64,000 nt of DNA, taken from positions 141,653 to 205,652 of the forward strand of contig QKWP01000827.1 of NCBI GenBank assembly GCA_003550325.1, written 5' to 3'. The notes under the pieces are model-generated. The model was not told the origin of the DNA, made no database searches, and saw nothing but the letters and a program-made list of their open reading frames with translations. This document shows, piece by piece, positions 34,691-47,807 of this stretch; position 1 is the stretch's first letter; every line of letters starts with the position of its first letter. The position numbers and the translations under genes were made by a program. Origin of the DNA: Gigaspora rosea. Taxonomy: Eukaryota; Glomeromycota; Glomeromycetes; Diversisporales; Gigasporaceae.

Positions 34691-36117
34691 CTGTTGAATC
34701 ACTACAACAACGCTGTCAAATCACCACAAGAATGCCATCAAATTACCACAAGAACACCATTACTACTTCACTGCAGGAACAATACCGAATTACCACAAAA
34801 CGCTGCCAAATTACCAAGAACACCATATGATTACAAGAATCAGAAAAGCACCAAAAAAACTTACAAAAACGCTATAAAAGATCAAAAAATATATTAGTGA
34901 AGTTGTAACAAGCTAACAAATAAAAACAAGAAAAAAATAAAAAAATTACTTATCTTAATATTTATGTAGATTCATGTAATCTACAAACTATTTTTTTCTC
35001 ATTCTAACTGTTCTAGAGAAAAGGATATACATAACAAAAAAAAATCATTAGAAACAAAAAAAAATATAATAAATAAAAAAATCAATTAAAAAAACCTTAG
35101 CTTAAATACAGTAGTTAAGATGATCTAAAATAGATCATAATAATCTAATAATGATCTTGTGTATCACTGGCTATTTTAAAAAAAATTTAAATAAATAAAT
35201 AACAGATAAAGAAAAAAAGATAATAAATAAATTAAAATAAGAATGAAAAAAACTAATAAAATTAGAAAATAATAATAATAATAATAATAATAAAAAGTAA
35301 ATAAATAATATAAAAAAATTTAAATAAAAAATAAAAAATTAAAATTTAAATAAAATAAAAAAAATTAAAGACAAAACAGAAAAAAACCAATATTAAAAAA
35401 CAAATGATATTATTAAAAAAAACAAATAATATTTAAAAAAAAAACAACGATAATGCAACCAAAACTTTTTAGAAATAGTTTGCATGAAGTCTAGATGATA
35501 ATAAAAAAGAATCTAATAGAAAGCATAGAATTTTATTTATAATAGCCAATCTGTATTTATATCAAGAATTACAAAATAAACTTCAAGTAATTAAAAACTA
35601 GATACTTATTGCTAGTATGATATGAATGCTATAAAAAAAAATATTAAAAAAAAACAATATTTAAAAAAAAACTGATATTTAAAAAAAAATATTTAAAAAA
35701 AAAACAAAAAAAAGTGATATTTAAAAAAAAACAAATGATATTAAAAAAAATGATATTTAAAAAAAAATTAATGATATTTATAAAAAAACAATAATATTTA
35801 TAAAAAAAAACAACAATATTTAAAAATATTTAAAAAAATGATATTTAAAAAAAACAATATTTATAAAAAAAACATGATATTAAAAAAAACAATGATATTA
35901 AAAAAAACAACAAAATAATAATAAAAATAAAAAAAATAAAAAAAATAATGGTAATAAAAGTGTAAAGCTTGTAAAATGATATAATTAAAAAATGAATAAA
36001 AAAACGTGCTTTTTTTATATTTGTTTATTTATTTATTTATACAATATGGTGGGAATAAAAGTAAATTCCAGTTATTCCTTACTATGGAAATTTACTTTTT
36101 ATTCACACTATTGTATA
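34691..36117. other. low-complexity A-rich DNA
   Basis: 34690-34900 is a degenerate CCACAAGAANNCCATCA-type repeat. From 34900 the sequence is A-rich, and 35630-35920 is an irregular array of AATATTTAAAAAAAAC / GATATTTAAAAAAAA. No gene. Confidence 0.7.
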
Positions 36118-36320
36118 TATGCGCGTAGGGCTCTAAGTCCAGGTCCAGCCGAACCCAGTCTCAAACCTGGTCTCGAACCATAAATTTTAAAGATTTCAAA
36201 CTCAGACTCAGACCTGAACCTAAGATAATGAACCCAAACTGAACTCAAAAATGATTATAGGTTCAGTCCAGGTCCAGTTCGAATTTGGCGAACCTGTCCA
36301 GGTCCAGAATGGATTAGCAA

Positions 36321-36487
<167 letters not shown>

Positions 36488-38454
36488 AAAAAAAAAAAAA
36501 TTAAAAAAACTACCAATAACACTTTTTAATTTGTTACAATGATTTTTAATTTGTTGCAACGATTTACTGATTTTTTTTTAGATAATTCCTGATCCTAAAC
36601 AACTATTATTATTGATTTAACTAATTAAAAATGATTCAGACGATTCTTGACATAACAGATTAATTATAATAATAATAATAATAATAATAAATGCAGTTCA
36701 TATTTATTAATGATTTTAATAAATTTTAAATGGTTCTTTTAGTGTCACGTGTTTCAATTTTTTAATTATACTTGAATCATTTTATATATTAAATTGGCCT
36801 TTTTTTTTAAAATCACTACTAGATATTAGACCTACCATTAAATAAAAGATTTGATTTTAATCAAGTTTACAGTATATAATTTATTTTATTATAGCTTGGG
36901 TCTATTATTTGTTTTATATTAAATTTAACGAATATTCGTTGGATTTTATTATTAAATTTAGTATATAAATCCAAGTTTCTATATTGTGATTATTATATTC
37001 TGCAAAATATAAGTGAACATCTACATCTTAGCAAATTTCTATTACATAACTAGCTAGTAACTTTTATTTTCCTGTACCTATGAGTTTTATAGAAACCGTA
37101 GAATAATAAAATTATATTCTAAAAATATAACATTAAATGTTTGATACAGTTTGTGAATTAGTCATCATAATGAAAATTTATAATAATACAAAAAACTATT
37201 CTTAAGTTTAATAAGTTTAAATTATAGTAGCTTCACTTATACTACAGTATTAATCATTTACGAGAGTTAACAAAGGTAGTACCTTGATCATATTCTTTAA
37301 TTAAAGGCAATTCAAATCGAATCTGAATGCTACTTTGTATATAACTTGAATCTGGACAAATCTAAATTCAATTATTCAATCCATATTCTATATGAATAAT
37401 TAGTATGATGGGTGGCACTTCATACCAACCATGTTGCTCAGTACATTTAGTCAGTGTTGCAATTTTTTGTAGCCAATTTTTTTAGCAATTGGTTGGCAAA
37501 TGGCCAATGGTCAATTAGCTAATATTTAAATTTTGGTCAAAAGTTTCTAACTTAAACAATTTTAAAAAAGACTATACTGTATTAGATTGCTTGTTACAAT
37601 TTTATTATAAGATATTAATAAATAAGAAAAAAAATTTAATCTTTATTTTTTTTAACAAATAAATAGTATTTAAGGCTTAAATACAGTTAATATAAAGATT
37701 AATATTAATACGGATAAAGTAGATATAATATGTAATTTTTATATTATAATAAAATAAATATAAGCCATTCATGTCAGTGAAGTTTTACACTGCTGCCATG
37801 TTCAGAAATTAATCTTTTTAAAGAAAATCAGCACAGATCTGCTAATCTGACATCGAGACTTACTAAAAAGTGCAACAAGGAATTTTATCAAAAAAGTAAA
37901 AATAAAACGTAAGTTTGCAAGGTGGATGGGTGGGCAGTACTTTAATAATAGTTTATGAATTCGAAATAGTAAATTTAAATAGAAAAGGAGTATGCAGTAA
38001 TATAGAATATATAAAACGTAAAGAATTTTTTAGGCTAATTTAGCATGATCTGATTCCTAAAGGAGAGTATATAAGGCAAAAACAGGTTGTCTTTTGATCA
38101 AGTATTTTCATAGTAACTAAGGAAAAATTGATTTATTTTAATTAAAATAATAAAAAAAATCCAAAAAAAGGAAAAAACCAAATATGAAAACTGCCATTGT
38201 GCAAGAAAAGTACTGAAGTACTGAATTAGAACAAAACTATACAAAACAAAATATATTCTACGTTAAAAAATAAGCAAGATATAAAATAGTATCAAATGAA
38301 GATAGATGGTAAGCAGTTATGTGAGTGTATGTAAAAATCAAAATAGTCAAATCAAACAACCATTCTAACAGCTCTTTATGATTAGTATAAATAATCATTT
38401 TAACAGCCCATTATGTTTAGCAATAAATATTCATTCCAACAACTTCATAATTCA

Positions 38455-38490
38455 ACCTGGGTCATCCGCCTACCCACAGATGACCCAGGT
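38455..38490. other. perfect hairpin, 12-bp stem and 12-nt loop
   Basis: ACCTGGGTCATC and its exact reverse complement GATGACCCAGGT around CGCCTACCCACA. Unusually GC-rich for this region. No T tract follows, so it is not a canonical terminator; role unknown. Confidence 0.85.
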
Positions 38491-38929
38491 AATACTTACA
38501 TGGATAAAAATATTACAATCTTATGTATGTTGATTGGGTTTTAGACTTTCGGACCGAACTTAAACTTTCAGACTAGACACAAACTGGACTCAAACCAAGC
38601 CAAAAGTTTGATATTTGGACTCGGACTGAACTGAGTTGTAAAATAGTTTGAGTTCTTTTTATATTAAAACTAGTTAAACCAGATTGCACAGTTGACAGAT
38701 TAGTAATCATTTTTTTGCGAGTCCAGTTTGAAATTCAAACTGAACTTGGACTTCCTAAAGTTCGGCCTCAGTCCGGGTCCATCAGAGCCCTATATGCGCA
38801 AATTTTAAAAATCTGCAAAATTAAAATTTTCAAAAATTTTGGGATTATTTAATAATTTTGAAGATTATTGCAGATTATAATAGGCAGCACCTATAATAAT
38901 CTGCTAAGTTTATACTTTGTTATTCTCTT

Positions 38930-39866
38930 TCTTAATCACCAAGACATTCTCAACGTTCTCAATTTCAATCACAACAACGTTCTCGATCTCGGTCAAAATA
39001 GCTGCAAAAGTCTTTTATTCAATTCTGATTACGAAGCAGCGGCATATGTTGCTGAACGACAAAACCTTTTAAAGGTTGCAAACCAAATGGCTCAATATGA
39101 TAGTCTTATAAAGTCAGACAATAAAGAAAGCACAGATGTTCTTACTCAACAAGTAAGGCAATTTTTTTTATTGATGCTTAAAATTCATAAATGATACTAA
39201 GTTTTACAATATTTTTAGGAAACAATGACATTTCAGGCATATTTAAAATGCTTGTTTTTTAGAACACGGCACCTTACAAAAGCAATAATTCATAAATGCA
39301 TTAGGCTATGTTTTCCATCAAGAAAATTCTCACATAAAGATATTTCTGCTCTAAAAACACCTGCCAATGTGGCATATTGAAGTTATAGAAATGCGCTTCA
39401 AAATGGTCTCGAAAAAGTTGCAAGACGTTTCATTGAAGATTTTAAGTAAATAACCCGATTTTATTTAGGTTTGAGTCAGTTTTACTTTTCATATATTAAT
39501 AATTCTTAATTAACTTTAATTTACAGGATAGACTTTCTTTTTCAAGTCGTACAATCCGATGTTCAAGCATATTTTCAGGAAAACGTTTGGTGGTCGTTTC
39601 TCAATCGTTTCTTTGAGGTGATTGATGAAAAAGCAATATTTACGACTGAATTTAAGGAGGCGTGGTAAACATTTATGTCTAAATGCCTTTTAAAAATGAT
39701 AGAAGAAATATTGGACGACAAAAAAGAGCTTGTTAAAATCACAGATCTAGATAGCCTTACTTTGGACTATGATATTTATGATGCTAGAGATGTATTGAAT
39801 CTCAATGATGCCAGTTTTAAAGTGTTATTAAAGAAGGAACTAGACAATAAAGGGAGAAGCAAATAA
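38930..39866 (+). pseudogene. unrecognised gene with in-frame stops
   Basis: Three exons join in a consistent frame: 38930-39149 (YEAAAYVAERQNLLKVANQM, donor GTAAGG), about 39220-39448 (CLFFRTRHLTKAIIHKCIRL, donor GTAAAT) and about 39529-39866 (FLFQVVQSDVQAYFQENVWW). The second exon has TGA after NVAY (39379) and the third has TAA after FKEAW (39667). The first could be a TGG to TGA change. The N-terminal part has an RS/Q-rich stretch in the same frame family (SQQRSRSRSK in a neighbouring frame). The C-terminus is charged and helical. I do not recognise the family; the protein-like sequence and splice sites support a former gene, not chance. Confidence 0.6.
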
Positions 39867-42640
39867 TAATTTATTATTATCCGAAACAATAGATCACAAA
39901 TTATTTAAGTTTAAATAATAATTTATTAAATATATATAGCATATTTAAGAGTGAATAATGCAATATGTATTTGCAGGCAATAAATTTGCGCTTCATAATA
40001 ATTAAGGCATTCTTATAAAGATGGTAAATATGTCTCACATAGTAAAATTATTAATTAGCAAATATATATCAAATAAACTATAAATTATGAGATATAATCA
40101 TTTTAATTGCTAATGCAGATGTTTGTATTTGGAAGTAAATTTACATAACTTAGTTTTTAATACATAGTGAAAGTGAACTATAGTTCTAAAACATTACTTA
40201 GTTTGTAATTTAGTATGAACCCATATTTTTTTTCAACCAAAATATGATAATTTTCGGGATCTATTAATTTGATTTCATATCTAGATAAGGCCGCCATCCC
40301 ATATTTTCAATTTTTTTTGTTTAGATCACAATTATGCCAATTGTTCGATTTTTGACATATTTTTCATCCGGTGCCACTCAATGGACGATATGACTAACAG
40401 GAAAATATGACTGCCGGCCCAATTTTAATATTATTCTATTTGCAGTAAACTAAAATAAAAATAATCCATCCATCCGTTCCGAATTTTGAAATTCATGTAA
40501 TGCAAAACGAAAAATCAACTTTGCGTAGTACACGAATAAATCAATTTATTTAAAAAAAAAAAATTTTATACGCTTTACAATATTTGATTAGGAAACTCGG
40601 GTAACTCAAAGGTACAATTCGTCTAATACATCTTTTATGTCTTAGGTGTGAAGAGAAACTTACACATTTATATTAGGGAACTAAATAATCAAACCTATGT
40701 TAGCAATATTAATAATTTTGCTATAGTCAGATATTTTGTCTGTGAAATTAAAATTATTAATTGAATCATTATTTTAATTAGGTGAGATTAATTCGATTCA
40801 GTGGTTTACGTTGCCCTCTTTTGAACTCCTCCCTCTATTAGTAAAACTATGTATATGTTCCATTTTCCTTTTTTTGAGAAAGGAATATAATGTAAACCAC
40901 CAAATTAAATTGGTCTTAGCTTAAAAAAAAGGCAATTTCTGTATATTTTAGCAAAAAATTCTCAAGCATAATTTTAGCCAATTTCTTATTGTAATAATAT
41001 GTTGAATCTATTGATTTTATTAAATAATAAAAATGTAGTAACGATCTCTAATTCAAGTTTTAATTTTGTTCGTGCAAATGAAATACAATATATCAAATTC
41101 TATAGTTCTCTATATAGTATCATTTGGTTGATTTACTACCCTAATTTATATGATCAAGCTTGAAAGATAATTTAGTGCAATGAGTGATTATAATTGGTTT
41201 AAAAAAAAAGATCCAAGTTAGTAAAGATCATGTTTTACTTTCTTTGTAAAGACATTTGATAACACTTATCTTGCTTGTTTAAAATTCACGATTTGATTGA
41301 ATGATCGACATTTTTCATATTTGGGTTACTTTTTTAGTATTATTATTGCTCAATCAGATGACTTTATTGACATAGATGAAGAACATATGGGAATTCTGTC
41401 CACTATCATTACAGGATTCATTCAAAACAACTAAGCAACATCTGTCCCTAATAACTGCTAATTCACATAACTGAAAACAATCCACCCTACCAAAATCTGT
41501 CTACTTCCTTTCACACTAGTTAGGAACTATTACACCTATCCAATGGCATCTTTGTCTAGGAAGTCTATATAGCAGCAAAGAGGATCGGGATTGACTGTGT
41601 AAAGCATGAGGTCATTGTGCTATTATAGCCGCAGAGCCCCAAACACTATAATAATAAAAAAAGGTCCTTGCACTGCAACAGCAGCCTTAGAGCCTTTCAT
41701 TCTAAAAACTGGGTCTTTGCACTGCACTTACAGCCGCTGAGCCCAAGACTTATGCTATTGGGGGGGAAAGGGCAGGCGAAAGAGCCAGCCTTCAACTAGG
41801 CAAGCGATAGCGAAGAGAAAAATACCTCTTCTTAATCCAAAAACAATGCTTAAATACAACTACCTTCCCCTTTCGCCCTCTATCATCATACACACATCAA
41901 CAACTTATCTGATTACTAAAATTCATAAAAAACACAACAATCAAATATTCACATGCAATCATGATGCAAATCAGAAAAAACCTGCATCACACAAGATTTA
42001 TTCCAAAACCTATAAAAGGTTAACAACAAAAATCATTGATCAACAAAGTCATCAGATTTTGCAATAATGATCGCTTTGTCACTTCATTGACAAGCTTCTC
42101 AGTTTTTGATTTATAATAATCATATGTTAACAGAAAAACTGAGTAGTACAAACTATTCAATGCAGAATCATTACCAATATTTTATGCAAGGTAAATTAAT
42201 TATAAAATTACATATTATAATTGCCTCATAATATATTTTATCGATCATTTAAATTATACTACATACAATTGTGATAAAAAACAATTGTAAACCAATTAAA
42301 TCGCGAATAATTGCAATTAATTGTTTTGGTGTGTTGAAACATTGTATGTAACAAATAAGGAACACTAATTAATTATATTGGTGCATTGTTATTTTCATGT
42401 AAATCATTCATACTTAAAAGTGCAATTAATTAACTTGTTGCGGCTGCACTATTAATTAATTGAATTCAAGAATTACTTGCAATTAATTATTCTGTAGGTC
42501 TAATAGACTGCCTCTGTAATCAAAGTTAAACAACGCTAAGAAAATCGACTTTTAACAAAAATAATAATTGGTCTTTGAGTATATTAACCGGCAGGGCCTT
42601 GTGATGACTCATACAGTACTTTAAAGCAAAAATTTACTAT
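39867..42640. other. intergenic with small repeats
   Basis: AT-rich. A probable MITE at about 40783-40920 has inverted ends around CAGTGGTTTACGTT and GTGGTTTACATTA. At 41600-41740 a ~70-bp unit is duplicated (GTCYTTGCACTGCA...CAGCCNNWGAGCC). At 42270-42500 AATTAATTG-type words recur. No tRNA or gene recognised. Confidence 0.5.
40783..40920. mobile_element. probable short MITE
   Basis: GAGATTAATTCGATTCAGTG then GTTTAC on the left pairs imperfectly with TAAGACCAATTTAATTTGGT then GGTTTAC read inverted from the right end. Target duplication not clear. Confidence 0.5.
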
Positions 42641-42668
42641 TCATCCAGGGAGAGTAAGACGACCTCGC

Positions 42669-45600
42669 TTGCTGTTGCACAAACAAACCAGGCTTGTAGC
42701 AAATAATTCTCAAGATGTTTCAATTAATAACATACTTAATGATGGTTATAGTAATCTTGAAGATGCTTTAACCAACAACAATGGCTTTGAAGATAGTAAT
42801 AAAAGCGATGACAACATTGAATACAGTAATGACGTATCAATTAATAATAGCAACTCTGAAGATAGTAGTGAAGACAAATATAACGATCTTGAAGAAATAT
42901 CAGATAGCCCTGAAGATAGTAATGAAGATGACAACCTTGGAGACAGTAACAATAATTTTGAAGACATTACAATCGATAGTGATGACTTTGAAGGCAGTAA
43001 TGATGACTTTGAAGAGAATCTTGGTGATTTAAAAATAATAGCGATGGCAGTTTAATCGATGATGATTCATCTACACAAAAAATAGCAGACGGACCTGACT
43101 CTTTTGAGCCATTTAATGGTAAATATGGTCCGTACTTTGCTAATTTTACTGAACAGATGTTTTTCTTATAGGTTACAAAACATATGATAAGTAAGTAATT
43201 TTTTTGTTACTACCGTATTTTTGCAAAATAATGCGCAGGAGCGTTGTTTTGAATTTTGTTCAAATTAAACTTAATTCAGGCCAAAATTTGAAATTACACT
43301 CCTGTGCATTATTCCGCGAAAATACAGTATATTACAAAGCATCTTGATTTTGTATATTATCTAGTTTTTTTAAAAAAAAAACTTTTTTAAGCCACAAAGA
43401 CATATGAAGACTTGATAATAATTATTAAGCATCCATAGTTTTAGCTTCACCATGTACCGAAGAATGTAAGACACCTTAGATCTCAACGAACTAAAATGCC
43501 TTTGTTGAATATAAAAAGTCATATAATTTCTATTGATGATCGGAAGACGCCTTCTACATCAAAGTCAACCAAACTTGCTTATACTATTTCAATTAAAGAG
43601 CACCTTAGCCATGTTTTGAATAACTCACGTTTAATGGCAAAAATGTATTTTGGTCGTGGTGTTGAAAGTCAGGAAAAATCAGAATTATGGCATGGTGATA
43701 TCTGGTAGCAGTCTCCTTTATATAGAGATGCTACTATTATTATAAATAATAGTAAGAGGTTTTTACAATTTTAGTGGCTAATACTGAAATTTAATATAGA
43801 AGAATTTTTAGGATATATATTTGCTATTTTTAAGATTGTGTTAGGATCCAAATTTAGTATCAGCCAATGTTAGTATAAGCTGTTTCAATAAATTACTACG
43901 TATCTTTTCTACTAATCTTCTTTTAATTTGGTTTAAGCTGAATACGCCGTTGGACAATTTGTAGAGTTTATTTACGCAAATAGCAATTGTCAAAATGAAA
44001 ATCGATTTGGAAGAATAGTTGCCATTGTTTCACAATCTGAGCTGAATCTAATTATTCAGATACCCAAATAAAAGATGCTTTAAAGATATCAAGACTTTTA
44101 AGTCATAACGAGTTGGAAATTTATTGCAGTTGTGATAGAAGTCGCAGAGGATGCAATGAGCTTTGGATGATCGAAGAAAATTATCAAATCATTCCTTCCA
44201 ATCATGTTTTAAGGCATGTTTCGATATAGATTGAAGATTTACCCCAGCCTGTATCCTATGATTTTTGTGTATCTGAAATCCTGTACCATGACGCTGTCAC
44301 CAAACGAATTCAAATCCGGCCAGTTAATTTACGACACCATCATCCTTCTGAAAATATTACTGTGCCAAATATAAACATATTGCCCTTGCATAATATGAAA
44401 GTATTTAAGTTTATGATTGATATTTACAATGATGATTTTGGCACGTTTCGCAATGCGTACCACTCATTAGGAGGTGTTTACATTCAAATAGGCAATATGC
44501 CTTTCAATTTGAGAAAACAATTAAAAAATCATTTTGTTGTAGGATTTGTACCATTCGGAGGTAATTTTGATGATGTAATGCGCCCTTTGCTCCAAGAACT
44601 TTATCAATTAGAAAAAGGCATCATTATGAAAATGAATAACGATCCAGTATGGGTTATTGCTTCGATTGGGTTAATAACTGCTGATTAGCCCCAGGGAAAT
44701 AGTCTAAGTAATGTTAAAAAACAAGGCGCTATTTATGGATGTCGAAATTGTCTTGCTCCTAAAAATCAATTAACTGATATTACGTTTGATAGAATACATT
44801 ATGCACGTTTTCATCAAATTACTAAAAAACATTTCGTTGAATTGCAGGTAGATAATATAGTATATTTTTTTGTTAAATAAGACTCAACCATTATTATAAC
44901 CATTCTTGAATTAATTGAAAAAAGTTACTGTCTTTAATTACAGACATTAATAAACCAAAATACAGCCAAAACAGAAATTGAAGATTTTACAAAAAATCAT
45001 GGTATCAGATCAAAACCAGGCATTTTATCAACCTTGGCACGTGATCGTTATTTGCAAATACCTCAAGATACTTAACATGCCAAGGTTCAAAAATTATTAG
45101 AATGTACTTTCAATTTGTTAAATGAAAGTGGAAAAAGGCAGTTTTTAAAACATTGGCGATATTTTGAGAAGCCATCTACTTGGCATCATTTGCCTAATCC
45201 TGTTACTCACCTCAAGACTTTTATGTTTTCAGATGCATTGCAACTCACAATGTTAATGCCATTTATTTTAAGGCGTTTTTTAATTCCAGACAATATTATT
45301 TCGACTAATCTAACAGCATTATGTGACCAGTTATCATTTAACCATAGAAGACAATCTACAAGGCAAATTATTAACAAAATTGTCTCGTGTTGGGTAACAG
45401 TAGCAGGTGTTGCAGTGCATTGTTTCAAGCTAAAATTGACTCAAAATGACTTAAATAATCTTCAAAACTTACTTATAGAAGAACATCACGTACTTTTAGA
45501 AGTATTATTAATCTTTTATTATAAATTACTTGATGCAAAATATTTAATTAATTTTTTTAGAATCTCTAATAGATTTATTTCCATTGTAAAGCTATTTCCT

Positions 45601-46580
45601 GATGATTTCAAAAATCTCCTGAATCTTCATATAAATTTTCATTTAATACAAACCTGCAAAAATTATGCAACTTTGGTTAATTCTAATTATGCTGTTAAGG
45701 AAATGGTCCATAAGATTTTTAAACAAGACGTTCTTAAAACTAACCGAAAAAATGTCGAATTTGACTTAATGCGACGTATTAACGTCTTGCAAGCTATTCG
45801 ATATTTAATTGATGGTGGAACTGATGATCGGTTCAATGAAATTAATGTTGGAGATGGATTGAGAAGTATTATTGAAGATCAACGCCTTCAATCGCTTCTA
45901 ACAGGATGGTATATGACCGAAGACTTGCACCCAGAAAACATATCTGAAGAAGGTATTTTTACATTAATATTATATATTTATTCTACTTAACAAATATAAT
46001 AATAAGGATCTTTAGATACGGGCATAGTTTCAGAAAATAACCGAATTGTCAATATACGAGTTTGGAAACAACTAACTCGTTCAGAAATTCAATCTTTACA
46101 ATTAACGAATCACATTGATGATAACTCTACACTAACAAATGGCCTTTTTGCGGCATATGCAGAATACATGCAACAGCACAAATATATCAAAATACGTACT
46201 ATTAAACTTTACCAATACATCAGATATACACTTCTAGATAATGATAGAGAATTCTATACTCATATCAAACTTCATATTGATGATTTTGTGATTATAAAGG
46301 AAGAAGAAGAAGAGTCTTATGCAATTATTAGAGCAATTTTTATGCATAAGTATAATGATGGACTTATTTATGCCTTCATTTGGATTGATTGGTTAAAAAA
46401 TATTGAGTGTACTGATGCTCTTTTAAGATGCCCAATTTATGAAAGACAGAGAGAGTCAGATACAAGATAGCATCATATTTATCCAATTTCGATTTTCAAT
46501 GATATTCCAAAAGTACACTTTGTACATGCGTGTCATTCCTCTTGCTCAGGAGACTCACATGACAATAACAATATCCAATA
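42669..46580 (+). pseudogene. Plavaka/TNP2-like transposase pseudogene
   Basis: An acidic N-terminal region (42669-43055, repeats of EDSNEDD type) leads to FEPFNGKYGPYFANFTEQM (about 43105-43165), TPSTSKSTKLAYTISIKEHL and MYFGRGVESQEKSELWHGDI (43555-43708), VGQFVEFIYANSN, then the core 44362-44850 with IYNDDFGTFRNAYHSLGGVY, IQIGNMPFNLRKQLKNHFVV and ASIGLITAD, followed by a stop where the family has a residue before PQGN. After an intron (44848-44943) the C-terminal part runs 44944-46580 (LECTFNLLNESGKRQFLKHW; ENNRIVNIRVWKQLTRSE). The layout matches large CACTA-related transposases of the Plavaka/TNP2 type in fungi; family assignment is from motif style. Stops at 43707, 44686, 45073 and 46468 plus frame changes make it inactive. 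No terminal CACTA repeats were found. Confidence 0.65.
43213..43327. mobile_element. short TA-type MITE inside the transposase gene
   Basis: Left end CCGTATTTTTGCAAAATAAT, right inverted CTGTATTTTCGCGGAATAAT, then GCRCAGGAG on both arms. TA outside both ends (43211-43212, 43328-43329). Related to the 21113-21740 element. It sits between coding blocks of the transposase. Confidence 0.8.
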
Positions 46581-46599
46581 TTTTAAAAAAAATTTTTTT

Positions 46600-47800
46600 A
46601 CAAAATAGTTTAATAAAACAAATACATTAAATATTATAGTTTAAAAGGACTATTCAATTAGTATTAAAATATGTATGAAAACATTTATTATAAAATTAGA
46701 TATCATATTTTTTTATATCTTAATATTAATTCTTTATTACCTACGATTTCATGACTGTAATTTATAATGAAATAAAACTCTCTTAATAGCAAATAGTTAA
46801 TGTGCGACATACTATAACTACCTTATTTATATTGGTGAATTGTTAGTAGATATAGTCACGGGTTTTATGTAATTGTAAGAAAAGTTTCTGAATAACAACT
46901 TTTTTTTGATTTTGAAATCATTCATACTTTTTTTTTCTAAGCAAATTCTTTAAGTATTGTATCTTTAAAATTATGACTAATTTGGTAAGCATTTTTGTAA
47001 GGCATACCAGGAACGCAGTTATGCAAATTAACGGTACCAGGAACGCAGTTATGCAAATTAACGGAGTATATGGTTACCTGCCATCTAGAATGGCGAGTTC
47101 GCAAAACCTTGCATTTGATTGGGCGTTAAAAAGCTATAATTTCATATGTCAAATGTGCTGTGCTGGTGTAACATACTTCTACTGTTCGTGTATGTGCATA
47201 CCGGTGTTTTTTTTATGCTCAACTTTTTCTACTTTTAGTTAATATTATTATTTTATTTCTTATTTTGGCATATTTTGTGGCATAGTCGGGTGATTGAATC
47301 TCCAAACGAGCCCCAAATGGGTCCAAACTGGTAATCAAATCTCCAAATGGGTGATCAATTACTCGTTTGGAGATTTGATCACCTATTTGGACCAAACAAG
47401 TGATTAAAGCTCCCATACGAATTAAAAATATATAATGCATATGGAGGAAGAACAAGTAGGGTTGTAGATAGTATTTCTGTAATAATCCAATTTATTGATT
47501 ATATTAATAAAAAGGACCCTTATACCTGTAGTTATGTTGTTAGTTATCGTTTTAAACCATTTAACCTTAATCACAATTTGTTCACAATCGAACGAAACCA
47601 GCCCAATTTCATCAAGCTCTCCAACCGATCGTAACACCAGATTTGGTATTTGTGTTGTTCTGAGAATGCAGTAATATGTATCATATGGTGGAACGAAATC
47701 AGGTAAAATATCCTTTATCGCTATCAAACTGCCTTAAGATTCAAATTGTATTTATTGTAATCTATTTCGATTTTATTGAGTTTTTAGTTAATATTCTATT
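46600..47800. other. intergenic; possible exon on minus strand
   Basis: Contains a perfect 30-bp tandem duplication (47005-47034 and 47035-47064, TACCAGGAACGCAGTTATGC...), a small palindrome at about 47320-47390 (AATCAAATCTCCAAA...TTTGGAGATTTGAT), and on the minus strand an open stretch at 47711-47526 preceded by an acceptor-like CAG and followed by ACAG/GTATAAG. The stretch encodes PDFVPPYDTYYCILRTTQIP and similar, with no recognised family; it might be a second exon of the zinc-ribbon gene to its right. Confidence 0.4.
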
Positions 47801-47807
47801 TAGTAGC

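Noticed and set aside
41846..42067. 73-codon open frame
   Set aside because: No family, composition like flanking intergenic DNA, and no splice or promoter support.
42746..42967. Ser/Leu-rich minus-strand open frame
   Set aside because: Opposite-strand shadow of the acidic N-terminus of the transposase.
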